Assembly (NCBI RefSeq): GCF_000317835.1
Contig: NC_019793.1
Coordinates: 62,001-126,000 of the forward strand
Length of the DNA stretch: 64,000 nt
DNA from: Deinococcus peraridilitoris DSM 19664
Lineage (GTDB): Bacteria; Deinococcota; Deinococci; Deinococcales; Deinococcaceae
Direction: 5' to 3'
In this document: in pieces, positions 25,168 to 38,057 of the stretch
Layout of the letters: each line of letters begins with the position of its first letter
Position numbering within the stretch: the stretch's first letter is position 1
Position numbers and translations under genes: made by a program
Notes under the pieces: generated by a model
What the model was told of the DNA's origin: nothing
Databases searched by the model: none
The model's input: the letters and a program-made list of their open reading frames with translations, nothing else

Positions 25168-25632
25168 ATGCCGATACGTAAACGCATCCTGCTGGTGGAC
25201 GATAATCCGGCCGACCTCGAAATTGCCGCGCAGGCATTCGGACTGGCTGGAATCACACTGCTCGACACGGCACATTCACTGGAGGAAGCGCTTGAGTATC
25301 TGCAGCGCCGAGGTCGCCATTCCGAGCGCCGGACCGCTGACCCGACACTGATTCTGCTCGATCTGAATATGCCCGGTGGCAGCGGACTCGATCTGCTCAG
25401 ACACATCAAGAGTGACCCGCTGTTTTCCCTGACTCCCGTAGTGATGCTCACGACTTCCAGTGCCAGCAGCGACATCGAGGCCTGCTACCGGCATGGCGCC
25501 AACGGTTACGTTGTCAAACCATCCCGATTCAGTGACTTTCAGGAGGTGGTGCTGAGCCTCAAATCGTTCTGGCTGTCCTTCAACAGAACCGCGACACCCA
25601 CCTCCCCACAAAACACGAAGTGGTGGCTATGA
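25168..25632 (+). CDS. Single-domain response regulator coupled to a resolvase-like gene
   Basis: A 154-residue CheY-like receiver: acidic pocket LLVDDNPADLE, acceptor Asp in LILLDLNMPGGSG, Thr/Ser in VVMLTTSSASSD and Lys in GYVVKPSRFSDF. The last codons overlap the start of the next gene (ATGA at 25629-25632), so the two are translationally coupled, making a physical or functional link between the receiver and the resolvase-like protein likely. Divergent from the receiver at 24559; the 180 bp between them must hold both promoters. Confidence 0.9.
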   Translation: MPIRKRILLVDDNPADLEIAAQAFGLAGITLLDTAHSLEEALEYLQRRGRHSERRTADPTLILLDLNMPGGSGLDLLRHIKSDPLFSLTPVVMLTTSSASSDIEACYRHGANGYVVKPSRFSDFQEVVLSLKSFWLSFNRTATPTSPQNTKWWL

Positions 25633-25970
25633 CGTCATTCAGTCCGCGTGAGGCTGTCGTGTATCTACGCAGTACGCAAACAAGTGCCCGGCAGGCAATG
25701 GCATCGCTGGAGCAGCAGCAGGAGCACATCCTTGGCTTTATGGCACGCCACGACATCCGTGAGGTCGCGCGCTATCTCGAAATCACCGAAGAAAGCTTCG
25801 AGCAGCTCCACGAAGCGGCCAGAGAGGCGAAAACGCGCGGAGCGTTCGTGCTGCTGAACCACGTGGATGACCTGAAAGAAACCATCGATCAACTGGTGGC
25901 CGAAGGAGTCAATTTCGTATCAGCACAATCCGCAAACCAGGCGTTGTTCAGTTTTGGCAAACCGGTCTGA
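25629..25970 (+). CDS. Stand-alone serine-recombinase-fold protein, catalytically dead
   Basis: A 113-residue protein that aligns along its length with the N-terminal catalytic domain of serine resolvases: AVVYLRSTQTS (for YxRVSTxxQ), SLEQQQEHILGFMARHDI, FEQLHEAAREAKTRGAFVLL and DQLVAEGVNFVSAQS (for L...GV.F.S). The segment equivalent to K-L-D-R-L-x-R reads H-V-D-D-L-K-E, so both catalytic arginines are replaced by acidic residues. There is no helix E, DNA-binding domain or recombination site. It should not recombine DNA; a dimerising or signalling role is possible. The start ATG overlaps the upstream receiver stop by 4 bp. The next gene, convergent, encodes a second protein of the same type. 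Confidence 0.7.
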   Translation: MTSFSPREAVVYLRSTQTSARQAMASLEQQQEHILGFMARHDIREVARYLEITEESFEQLHEAAREAKTRGAFVLLNHVDDLKETIDQLVAEGVNFVSAQSANQALFSFGKPV

Positions 25971-25984
25971 AGACCCTGGCCTCA

Positions 25985-26311
25985 TCAATTCTCGCGCAAC
26001 GAGTTTTTTCCGGTCCCGAACAGATTCACGGCGATGAAGCGAATGCCCTGCGCCGTCAAGTTCACCATCAGACGGACATCGTCCTCGTCAGTGGAATCGT
26101 TGGTGACCAGCAGCAGTCCGTCAATCTCACTCGACAGTGACACAGCCTGCGTGAAGACGTCGCTTCCTGATGGGCCTTCAAAGCTTCGGAAAATGGTCAG
26201 GCCGTGATGTTCGGCAAACGATTCCAGCGCAGCTTTGCGAACCTCCATGGACGTTTTGCCCACGTGTGTTGAGGAATACGTCTGATAGTAGGCGACGGCG
26301 AGGTTAGGCAT
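25985..26311 (-). CDS. Second stand-alone serine-recombinase-fold protein, dead
   Basis: A 108-residue protein, again spanning only the resolvase catalytic domain: LAVAYYQTYSSTHVG (for VAYYRVSTxxQG), KAALESFAEHHGLTIFRSFE, GLLLVTNDS (for A-x-L-V-V-A-K-L-D-R) and LMVNLTAQGIRFIAVNLF. The active-site Arg in YxR is Gln, and the D-R-L-x-R segment is lost (NDSTDED). It is only distantly similar to its convergent neighbour (14 bp between the stops). No Shine-Dalgarno is seen; a TACAGT box 13 nt before the ATG would give a very short leader. Function unknown. Confidence 0.65.
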   Translation of the reverse strand: MPNLAVAYYQTYSSTHVGKTSMEVRKAALESFAEHHGLTIFRSFEGPSGSDVFTQAVSLSSEIDGLLLVTNDSTDEDDVRLMVNLTAQGIRFIAVNLFGTGKNSLREN

Positions 26312-26574
26312 GAGAGTCGCTCATACTGTACCTTCGCTTGCTCGCGTTGGTGTGAGCCTCAGCCAACCGTATGTCAACACTTCGCGTCCCACCTGACAAA
26401 ACCGCACGGTCGTGATCGCCCCGCCCATGACACCTCGCCAGCGCTGCCCGCGTCAGCCTTGAACGTGGCACCCAGAACGTTCGGGAGACCCGTAAAGCGT
26501 TTGTCCATTCCACCCTTGGAGGAAGACACGCCATCAATTCCATTGTCTTGGGCAGAACAGAACGGACGCGCGCA

Positions 26575-26598
26575 AGCCCTCAAACCGCTTTGAGGGCT
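26575..26598. repeat. Perfect 10-bp stem-loop flanking the repeat array
   Basis: AGCCCTCAAA (26575-26584), loop CCGC and TTTGAGGGCT (26589-26598). It interrupts a divergent first copy of the array unit (26548-26639), which begins with CTTGGGCAGAAC and ends in GCCGGCCCGCGTCTT. Confidence 0.6.
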
Positions 26599-26639
26599 GT
26601 CCTGCGCAAGACGCCCTGAAGGACGCCGGCCCGCGTCTT

Positions 26640-26836
26640 CTTGGCCAGAACGGACTCGCACGAGCAAGCCTGGCCGCGTCTTGGCCAGAACGGACTCGCA
26701 TGAGCAAGCCTGGCCGCTTGGGCAGAACGGACGCCCATGAGGACGCCTGCCCGCTTCTTGGCCAGAACGGACGCCCTTCAGGACGCCTGCCCGCTTCTTG
26801 GGCAGAACGGACGCCCATGAGGACGCCTGCCCGCTT
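26640..26836. repeat. Five tandem 37-40 bp hairpin repeats
   Basis: Units at 26640-26679, 26680-26716, 26717-26756, 26757-26796 and 26797-26836. Each begins CTTGG(C/G)CAGAACGGAC and ends in CTG(G/C)CCG. Units 1 and 2 pair GGCCAG with CTGGCC; units 3 and 5 pair GGGCAG with CTGCCC, a compensatory change keeping the stem. Unit 4 mixes both and has one mismatch. Units 1 and 2 also hold an inner CTCG...GAG pair. Unit length varies but structure is kept, so selection on DNA or RNA folding is likely. There are no unique spacers, so this is not CRISPR. Confidence 0.8.
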
Positions 26837-27207
26837 CCAAACGCTCCTGGTCAAGGTCACTTGCTCCCCGCGCTGACAGCGTGCCCAAAAGCGGTTTCGG
26901 GCACTGCGCGCTCTCCGCTCGGTCAAAAACATTGATCAAAAACCGATCCATGTCTTTGACAACCGCTTTAAGCCCGAGTCCTCCGCTGCGACCGGCGACT
27001 GCGCCACCGTGGAGCACTGGTGGAGCACTGCACTCAGTGTCTCTCCGCTTCGTCGGCACGTACCGATACGCGCGAACGCTCAAAGTTATTCACCGATGCG
27101 CAACATTTCACGGCGGCAATGCATGGACAACATCGCCAGAAGGTGAGGCTTCGTCTGTATGCTCTCAGGATACGCTACCCGCGTAGTTTCGAGACAGGAG
27201 TACCCAT

Positions 27208-31935
<4,728 letters not shown>

Positions 31936-31973
31936 TCTTCAACAGTCATCACCACAGGTTCTACGGAGTCAAC

Positions 31974-33440
31974 ATGGGTAAAGTCACCGGTTTCCTGGAG
32001 TATCAGCGCGTCAAAGAAAGCGCTGAGCCGATCGACGCGCGCCTCAGGCACTACAAGGAGTTCGTGGTCGAACTCAAGGTCGAGCAGGCGCAGGTTCAGG
32101 CCGCGCGCTGCATGGACTGCGGCGTTCCCTTCTGCAACAACGGCTGCCCGGTCAACAACATCATTCCCGACTTCAACGACCTGATCTACAACAACGAGTG
32201 GCGTGCCGCGATTGACGTACTGCACGCGACCAACAATTTCCCCGAGTTCACGGGCCGCATCTGTCCCGCGCCCTGCGAAGCGGCCTGCACCCTCAACCTC
32301 ACCGATGAGGCCGTGGGGATCAAGTCCATCGAACGCGCCATCATCGACCGGGCCTGGAAAGAAGGCTGGGTCGCGCCCCAACCGCCCACGCACAAGAGCG
32401 GTAAACGGGTCGCCGTCGTGGGCTCCGGTCCGGCGGGTCTGGCTGCCGCGCAGCAGCTGGCCCGCGCGGGCCATGACGTCACGGTGTTCGAGAAAAACGA
32501 TCGGGTGGGCGGTCTGCTGCGCTACGGCATTCCCGACTTCAAGATGGAAAAGCACCTGATCGACCGCCGGGTGCAGCAGATGGAAGCCGAGGGGGTGACC
32601 TTCCGTACAGGCGTCCTGATCGGCAAGCTGCCGCGTGGATCGAAGGTAACCAACCTGTCGCGGGAAACCCTCTCCGCCGAGAAGCTGATGGAAGACTTCG
32701 ACGCGGTGCTGCTGGCCGGCGGGGCCGAGCAGCCGCGTGACCTGCCCGTTCCCGGGCGCGACCTGCGTGGCGTGCACTTCGCGATGGAGTTTCTGCCCCA
32801 GCAGAACCGAGTCAACGCGGGCGATCAGGTCAAAGACCAGCTGCGCGCCGACGGCAAGCACGTGATCGTCATCGGTGGGGGCGACACCGGTTCCGACTGC
32901 GTGGGCACCAGCAACCGCCACGGCGCTGCGAGCGTACACCAGTTCGAGCTGCTTCCCATGCCGCCCGAGCAGGAGAACAAGCCGCTCGTCTGGCCTTACT
33001 GGCCGCACAAGCTGCGCACCTCCACCAGCCACGAGGAAGGCGCCGAGCGCGAGTTTGCCATTGGCACCAAGGAATTCCTGGGCGAAAGCGGCAGGGTCAC
33101 GGCCATCAAGACGGTGCGTCTGGAGTGGCAGGGCGGCACCATGACCGAGGTCCCCGGCAGCGAGCAGATCATGAAAGCCGATCTGGTGCTGCTGGCGATG
33201 GGCTTCGTGAGCCCCATCGCCGCGCTGCTCGACGCCTTCAAGGTGGAAAAGGACTCGCGGGGCAACGCGCGAGCAAGCACTGACGTGACCGACGGTTACC
33301 GCACGAGCAACCCACGGGTGTTTGCGGCGGGTGACGTGCGCCGGGGGCAGTCACTGGTGGTGTGGGCGATCCGCGAGGGTCGGCAGGCCGCGCGGGCCAT
33401 CGACACCTTTTTGCTGGGCGCGAGCCAGCTGCCGAACTGA
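31974..33440 (+). CDS. gltD: Glutamate synthase small subunit
   Basis: A 488-residue FAD-dependent NAD(P)H oxidoreductase that feeds electrons to GltB. Two [4Fe-4S] motifs are at the N-terminus ([26 protein letters not shown]). The FAD fold is [20 protein letters not shown] with [13 protein letters not shown], and the nucleotide fold [19 protein letters not shown]. The C-terminal FAD block is [19 protein letters not shown]. Length is normal. Likely cotranscribed with gltB and ended by the terminator at 33466. Confidence 0.97.
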   Translation: MGKVTGFLEYQRVKESAEPIDARLRHYKEFVVELKVEQAQVQAARCMDCGVPFCNNGCPVNNIIPDFNDLIYNNEWRAAIDVLHATNNFPEFTGRICPAPCEAACTLNLTDEAVGIKSIERAIIDRAWKEGWVAPQPPTHKSGKRVAVVGSGPAGLAAAQQLARAGHDVTVFEKNDRVGGLLRYGIPDFKMEKHLIDRRVQQMEAEGVTFRTGVLIGKLPRGSKVTNLSRETLSAEKLMEDFDAVLLAGGAEQPRDLPVPGRDLRGVHFAMEFLPQQNRVNAGDQVKDQLRADGKHVIVIGGGDTGSDCVGTSNRHGAASVHQFELLPMPPEQENKPLVWPYWPHKLRTSTSHEEGAEREFAIGTKEFLGESGRVTAIKTVRLEWQGGTMTEVPGSEQIMKADLVLLAMGFVSPIAALLDAFKVEKDSRGNARASTDVTDGYRTSNPRVFAAGDVRRGQSLVVWAIREGRQAARAIDTFLLGASQLPN

Positions 33441-33465
33441 AGACGGCCTGGGGCAGGCGTTTTCG

Positions 33466-33490
33466 GGGGAGACCGCTGGTCTCCCCTTTC
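33466..33490 (+). terminator. Terminator after gltD
   Basis: GGGGAGACC (33466-33474), loop GCT, GGTCTCCCC (33478-33486), then TTTCTCTT. Confidence 0.8.
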
Positions 33491-33564
33491 TCTTGGGGAA
33501 GCGGCGGACAGCCTGACGCTTCCGTACGACAAAGACGTATCCGCGTCTTGGTGCGGGCGTCCGG

Positions 33565-33570
33565 TATTGT
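33565..33570 (+). promoter_or_regulatory. -10 box giving a nearly leaderless mRNA
   Basis: TATTGT sits 9 nt before the ATG at 33580, so transcription should begin only a few bases before the start codon. A GGAG also lies in that short gap. This TANNNT arrangement is the leaderless pattern reported for Deinococcus. No -35 was recognised. Confidence 0.45.
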
Positions 33571-33579
33571 GCGGAGTAC

Positions 33580-34575
33580 ATGAACCACACTGACTCTACT
33601 ATTCGCGTTGGCATCATCGGACTCGGCGCCATCGGCGGGCGCCTGTTGCGCGAATTTCAGGCTCATGACGCTTTTCAGGTCACGCACCTGCACGACTCGG
33701 ACGCCGCACGAAGCGAGGAAGCAGCGCGCGAGACAGGCGCGGTGGCCTGCGCGACTTCGACGGAGCTGCTCGCCTCAGACGTCGATCTGGTGTACATCGC
33801 CGTACCGCCGAGCGCGCACTTCGACCTGACCCTGGCCGCCCTGAAAAGCGGCAAGCACGTGCTGTGCGAAAAGCCGCTGGCGGTGAGCACCGAGGAAGCG
33901 CGGGCCATGCTGGGCGCAGCGCGCGCGGCAGGCAGGGTGCACGCCATGCAGCTTCCGCTCTACCATTCGCCCGGCGTGCGCGTCTTCGCCGAGCGTCTGC
34001 ACAGCGGCACCCTCGGTGATCTGCGCCGCGCGGACCTCACCCTGGTGTTTCCCGAATGGCCTCGCGCATGGCAGATGAATCCCTGGATCGGTCGGCGCGA
34101 GCAGGGCGGCCCGATCCGTGAGTGCACGCCCCACCTGTTCGAGGTGATCGAACGCAGCCTCGGGCGGGTCGCGCGTCTGCGTGCCGACGTGGTCTACCCC
34201 GTCGACGGCGTGAGCAGCGAGGAAAGCGCGCACGGCGTGCTGGAGCTCGAATCGGGACTGCGGGTAGGCGTGAGTTTGCTGTGTCATGTTCAGCGGCCCG
34301 AGACCGTGGCACTGACGGTGTACGGAGCCAACGGCACGCTGGGCCTGGAACGCTGGACCCAGCCGGTGTACTCGGCGGACCAGGACATCCCGAAGGCGCT
34401 GGCCCTCGAAGCCGACACGACCCAGGGCAAGCTGCTCGATCACCTGGCGGCGGCCATTCATGGCCGCGAAGCCGACCTTCCCGGGTTCGGGGTGGGCCTG
34501 CGCTTGCAGTGCCTGCAGGAAGCCTGGGAGCAGGCTTCTGCCACAGGCAGCTGGATCGTGGTCGGTCCGGAGTAA
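33580..34575 (+). CDS. Gfo/Idh/MocA-family oxidoreductase
   Basis: A 331-residue NAD(P)-dependent dehydrogenase. The Rossmann motif is VGIIGLGAIGGRLLREF (GxGxxG), then VDLVYIAVPPSAHFDLTLAALKSGKHVLCEKPLAVS with the catalytic-region E-K-P motif (Lys). The C-terminal alpha/beta domain starts near 125; the usual central His is probably H137 in QLPLYHSPG or that in ECTPHLFE. It resembles the aspartate-dehydrogenase-like/inositol-type branch in size. Substrate cannot be told. It stands alone between the gltD terminator and a convergent pilT-like gene. Confidence 0.85.
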   Translation: MNHTDSTIRVGIIGLGAIGGRLLREFQAHDAFQVTHLHDSDAARSEEAARETGAVACATSTELLASDVDLVYIAVPPSAHFDLTLAALKSGKHVLCEKPLAVSTEEARAMLGAARAAGRVHAMQLPLYHSPGVRVFAERLHSGTLGDLRRADLTLVFPEWPRAWQMNPWIGRREQGGPIRECTPHLFEVIERSLGRVARLRADVVYPVDGVSSEESAHGVLELESGLRVGVSLLCHVQRPETVALTVYGANGTLGLERWTQPVYSADQDIPKALALEADTTQGKLLDHLAAAIHGREADLPGFGVGLRLQCLQEAWEQASATGSWIVVGPE

Positions 34576-34657
34576 ACCCGCTCGCCGCGGTCAAGTCAGT
34601 GCGCGCTCAGTCCACCAGGCAGAGGTCCACCCGACTGAGCCGCCGAAAACAGCAAAA

Positions 34658-34684
34658 GCGCCGACGTCGTATCGACGTCGGCGC
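34658..34684 (-). terminator. Terminator of the pilT-like gene
   Basis: A perfect 12-bp stem (34658-34669 with 34673-34684, loop TAT). On the reverse strand it is followed by TTTTGCTGTTTT, so it ends leftward transcription of the ATPase gene; it may also slow the convergent transcript. Confidence 0.8.
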
Positions 34685-34702
34685 CCCACGCGCACTGGGC
34701 GC

Positions 34703-35788
34703 TCAGTACACGGCGTTTCGCATCAGCATCATCTTGAGATCCGTGGGGGTGGTCGCGGCCTGAATGGCGTCTTCAGGGGTCATCGCGTCCTCTTTGACCA
34801 GGCGGGCGAGGTGCTGGTCGAAGGTGTGCATACCGTACTGTTCAAAGCCGTCCTGAATGGCTTCCTTGAGGTTGGCGAACTTGTCCTCGTCGGCAATGCA
34901 GTCACGCACGGTGGCGGTGCCGATCATGAGTTCCAGGCCCAGCACGCGGCCTCCCCCTTTGCGTGGCAGCAGCCGCTGGCTAATGACGCCCACCAGTGAT
35001 TCCGAGAGGCCCTTGCGAATCTGGTCGCGCTCGTGCGGTGCGAAAAAATCCAGGATTCGCGTCACGGTGCGCGGCGCGTCCAGCGTGTGCAGGGTCGAAA
35101 ACACCAGGTGACCGGTCTGCGCGGCACTGAGGGCCGCCTCGACGGTTTCCTTGTCGCGCATCTCACCGATCAAAATGACATCCGGATCCTGGCGCATCGC
35201 GGCGCGCAAGGCCAACTTGAAGTCCAGGGTGTCCGTGCCAATCTCACGCTGGTAAAAGGTCGCCTGCTTGTCCTTGTGAAGAATCTCGATGGGATCTTCG
35301 ATGGTGACGACCGTACTGGCCGAAGTGGCGTTGATATGGTCGAGCATCGAAGCGAGCGTCGTCGTCTTTCCGCTGCCCGTCGGCCCTGTTACGAGGATCA
35401 GACCCCGCTCCTTGCTGGAAAGCTCTCCGAAAATCCCACTGGGCAGGCCGAGGTCTTCAAAGGTGGGCAGATTGGGCCGGTGTTCCTGAATTCGCATGAT
35501 CAGTGCAATCGAGTCACGCTGGTACATGGCATTGACCCGAAAGCGGGCCACTTCGGGCAGGCCATATGCGAAGTCAGCTTCGCGTCGCGCAGCAAATTCC
35601 TCGAACATTCCGGGGCGTTTCATGATGGCACGGCACATTTTTTCGAGGTCGGCCGGAGACAGCATTTTGCTGCCGATGCGTTTGATTTCACCGTTGATGC
35701 GGCCCATGGGCGGCGCGCCCGCCCGCAGGTGGATGTCGCTGGCTTTGATGTTGACAAAGTAAGTGAGCAGATCGTCGAAACTGGCCAT
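34703..35788 (-). CDS. pilT: PilT-like type IV pilus retraction ATPase
   Basis: A 361-residue secretion-type hexameric ATPase. Start at ATG 35788 (MASFDDLLTYFVNIKASDIH) with CGGAG 7 nt upstream; the upstream in-frame extension has low-complexity, non-homologous content. Walker A is GPTGSGKTTT, the Asp box TVVTIEDPIE, Walker B DPDVILIGEMRD and the His box HLVFSTLHT. The PilT C-terminal AIRNLIRE motif is degenerate here (ATVRDCIADED), as in PilU-type paralogues, so a PilU role is possible. No other pilus gene is adjacent. Its action would be at the inner-membrane base of type IV pili, in motility or DNA uptake. Confidence 0.9.
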   Translation of the reverse strand: MASFDDLLTYFVNIKASDIHLRAGAPPMGRINGEIKRIGSKMLSPADLEKMCRAIMKRPGMFEEFAARREADFAYGLPEVARFRVNAMYQRDSIALIMRIQEHRPNLPTFEDLGLPSGIFGELSSKERGLILVTGPTGSGKTTTLASMLDHINATSASTVVTIEDPIEILHKDKQATFYQREIGTDTLDFKLALRAAMRQDPDVILIGEMRDKETVEAALSAAQTGHLVFSTLHTLDAPRTVTRILDFFAPHERDQIRKGLSESLVGVISQRLLPRKGGGRVLGLELMIGTATVRDCIADEDKFANLKEAIQDGFEQYGMHTFDQHLARLVKEDAMTPEDAIQAATTPTDLKMMLMRNAVY

Positions 35789-36441
35789 GTAAGATCTCCG
35801 GGCGAAGGGCTCGCGAAACAGGGATGATAGTGCCGAACGGTGGTGGCCGGGCTCCGGAGCGATACAGAGCCTCAACCGCTGCTCTTTGCGCCGACCGCGA
35901 AAAGTGAAACCTTGATGTCCGGCACGCCGCGCGGCTTCTCTTTGCTAGCGCAACGCACCTCACAGAAGTCTTACGGCCACCCGGACGCGTTCATGGCGCT
36001 GCACCCGATGGCTTCCCGACCTCGGGTGTCATTGACTTAACGCGCGTCAGTTGCAGATGCGAGGTGCTGAAGAACGCGCGTACGCAGCAGCATTGTGAGC
36101 AGACCTCGACTGCTCTGTGGCCGGCCTGCACCGGAAAAGCCTGCCGTCTGTCAAGCGGCCCTCGTGGGCCAGAAGCCACACCAGCTCGCGGACTTTCCGT
36201 CGCTCTTCGTTGGTCAGTGCCATGCGTCACGCTGCCACACCGGCCCTTACAGAATTCTGTCGGCCCGTCATAAGCAACGGCCCGTGACACCGTGAAGAAT
36301 TTAATCGCACTCACATACAACTTCATGTACGCTCAGGCTCGGACAAGCGCTGTCTCAGATCGACCATGGCAAAACCACTGTGAAGTGGTGACGCAAAGCT
36401 CCAGAGCCCACGTGGCTGGCTGGGCCGCCGAAAGGATAAGC
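35789..36441. other. 653-bp intergenic region, possibly with gene remnant
   Basis: Holds the pilT promoter side on the left. On the reverse strand, 36223 to 36047 reads MALTNEERRKVRELVWLLAH..., a short helical start that looks protein-like, but the second half (RSAHNAAAYARSSAPRICN) does not and there is no ribosome site, so it may be a remnant. No repeat or RNA gene seen. Confidence 0.35.
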
Positions 36442-36768
36442 ATGTTCCACTACCCTGCTCCTGTCACGCCGGTCATTCCTGCTGTGCACACTGGAACCAC
36501 AGTGGTCATAGGGGACGTCGAGTTCGCCGTCCTGGAGTTGCTCGGTCACGACGCCCTGACCGGGCTCGAGCTGCTGACCAGCATCGAGTACCTGCAACGC
36601 CAGCTTGGCCCCCAGTTCAGGTTCAAACGCGGGGACCTGTTCCCCATCCTGTGCGCAATGGTCGACGCCGGGCTGATCCTGAAGCGTGTCTGCCGTCTGC
36701 CAGGCGGCATCGAACGGGCGAAGTACCACCTGACCCACCAAGGAAAACTCGCCCTCGAGAGTGCCTGA
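36442..36768 (+). CDS. PadR-like winged-helix protein
   Basis: A 108-residue protein starting at ATG with GAAAGGA 5 nt upstream (MFHYPAPVTPVIP). The core VEFAVLELLGHDALTGLELLTSIEYLQRQLG ... FKRGDLFPILCAMVDAGLILKRV ... YHLTHQGKLALESA follows the PadR plan: recognition helix, wing, then Y-x-L-T-x-x-G-x-x-A-L. The C-terminal dimer helix is short. It converges on the uricase cluster, with 51 bp between the stops. Regulation of purine genes is possible but not shown. Confidence 0.7.
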   Translation: MFHYPAPVTPVIPAVHTGTTVVIGDVEFAVLELLGHDALTGLELLTSIEYLQRQLGPQFRFKRGDLFPILCAMVDAGLILKRVCRLPGGIERAKYHLTHQGKLALESA

Positions 36769-36778
36769 ATTGGTCCCG

Positions 36779-36797
36779 GCAGGATCGGTGATCCTGC
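36779..36797. terminator. Hairpin between convergent genes
   Basis: GCAGGATC (36779-36786), loop GGT and GATCCTGC (36790-36797). It lies between the PadR-like and uraH stops; a T-run is lacking on both strands. Confidence 0.4.
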
Positions 36798-36819
36798 TTC
36801 GTGCAGCGGAGCGACGCGC

Positions 36820-37188
36820 TCAGCTTCCCCGGTAGGTGCTGTACGACCAGGGTGAGACGAGAAGCGGTACGTGGTAATGCCCCGACTGGTCAGCGACGCC
36901 AAAACGCACCGGCACCTGATTCAGAAAGGGCACCGTGGTGCGACCGGCCAACCCGCCCTGTTCACCAAAATAGTCGCCCACGTGAAACACCAGTTCGTAC
37001 TGTCCCGTTTCCAGCGATCCCCCGAAAATCAGCGGTTCGTCGGTGCGGCCGTCCGCATTGGTCACGACGGTTTTGAGCCAGGAACGCTGCTCATCGATCA
37101 CGGCATACAGTTCGATTTTGACCCCAGCGGCCGGCACGCCCCGGGCAGTATCGAGCACGTGGGTGGTGAGTCTGCCCGCTCCGCTCAC
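36820..37188 (-). CDS. uraH: 5-hydroxyisourate hydrolase (transthyretin-like)
   Basis: A 122-residue protein hydrolysing 5-hydroxyisourate to OHCU, the second step of urate breakdown. It starts [22 protein letters not shown] and ends with the diagnostic Y-R-G-S tetrapeptide (WSYSTYRGS); His in TTHVLD and [11 protein letters not shown] are the expected active-site residues. Starts at GTG 37188, overlapping the uricase stop by 4 bp (GTGA), so translation is coupled. Confidence 0.95.
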   Translation of the reverse strand: MSGAGRLTTHVLDTARGVPAAGVKIELYAVIDEQRSWLKTVVTNADGRTDEPLIFGGSLETGQYELVFHVGDYFGEQGGLAGRTTVPFLNQVPVRFGVADQSGHYHVPLLVSPWSYSTYRGS

Positions 37189-38057
37189 CGTGCGCGCTCC
37201 ACCCAGCCCTCGATGAGGCCGTAAGGCTCGGGATCCACGTGAAAGATCTCGTTGTCATTCTGTATTCCGAAGCGTTCGAGGTTGTACGGGACGTGGTGTT
37301 TGTTGGGAAAAGAAAAATGGATGCGCTCGATGACCGGGCAGCGCGTCAGTACTGCCTGTCCCATCTGGTGCAGCGTGAACTGCACGGACGGGCTGTAATG
37401 ATCGGTGAAGGTCTCCAGAATCTGCTGATAGACTTCGCTCCACACGGCGTCGTAATCAAGCTCGTCGGTGTTGTATTCCCACCGGGCAGTGACCACGGTC
37501 GCCATGATGCGGTCGTTCGTTTCGGGCAGTGCCGTGAACTGCTCGCGCAGAAAACCTTCCCAGCCGGAACGGGTGGTTTTCAGCACGTACAGCTCATCGA
37601 TACCCGAGGTGACCTTGAACTGCCGTCCATCTCCCTCGACGACCGCCGTGTGCTTGGGGACCTGTCGTGAGAACGCGTGGCCGTGCTCCTGCCCCTGCAC
37701 CTTGATGCGCTCCCAGCAATGCTGGGTGAAGGTGATGCGGGCAGAAGCAACGGTCGGACCCGCCTTGACGAAATGACGAACCAAACGCTTTCCAAACTCC
37801 TCGACGCTGCCCGTCAACTGCTCTTTTGCCAGGGCGTAGACCGTATTTCGCATGGTGTCCGTCGCCAGCAGCGCACTGTTATCCCCGCGCGTGTGCGCCG
37901 CTTCGAAGTCGCCGGTAAGCGCGACGTCCACACGAACGTCCCGGATGTCGTGCCGCTCACCTTCCCGAAAAACCTTGAAGAGCCGCACGTCGGACTTGCC
38001 GTAATTGTTCTGTCCCAAAACGATTCTGGTTCTGACGCCGGTGCTTGACTCGGTCAC
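37185..38057 (-). CDS. Uricase (urate oxidase), cofactor-free type
   Basis: A 290-residue enzyme oxidising urate to 5-hydroxyisourate with O2. Typical stretches are [16 protein letters not shown] (start of the T-fold), [32 protein letters not shown] (active-site Thr and Asp-Asn), [33 protein letters not shown] and [22 protein letters not shown]. Length is that of one uricase unit (two T-fold domains). GTG start overlaps the uraD stop by 4 bp and its own stop overlaps uraH, making an uraD-uricase-uraH operon. Confidence 0.95.
   Translation of the reverse strand: MTESSTGVRTRIVLGQNNYGKSDVRLFKVFREGERHDIRDVRVDVALTGDFEAAHTRGDNSALLATDTMRNTVYALAKEQLTGSVEEFGKRLVRHFVKAGPTVASARITFTQHCWERIKVQGQEHGHAFSRQVPKHTAVVEGDGRQFKVTSGIDELYVLKTTRSGWEGFLREQFTALPETNDRIMATVVTARWEYNTDELDYDAVWSEVYQQILETFTDHYSPSVQFTLHQMGQAVLTRCPVIERIHFSFPNKHHVPYNLERFGIQNDNEIFHVDPEPYGLIEGWVERAR

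Larger units (their letters stand above)
26312..27207. other. 896-bp non-coding block upstream of gltB
   Basis: Contains a perfect 10-bp hairpin (26575-26598), the tandem hairpin array (26640-26836) and then the gltB upstream region. Open frames on both strands run through the repeats, but the 40-bp unit is not a multiple of three and no conserved peptide results, so they are not genes. No clear gltB promoter: TATGCT near 27158 with a poor -35 is the best candidate. Confidence 0.6.

Noticed and set aside
25629..26311. Remnant of a transposon or phage integrase
   Set aside because: Two separate, well-formed short genes in opposite directions with different sequences, no terminal repeats, no target duplication and no other mobile genes.
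26640..26836. CRISPR array
   Set aside because: Units are directly adjacent, the whole unit is repeated, there are no variable spacers and no cas genes.
36047..36223. 58-codon reverse-strand small gene
   Set aside because: Only the first half looks protein-like, with no ribosome site; noted as possible remnant rather than a gene.
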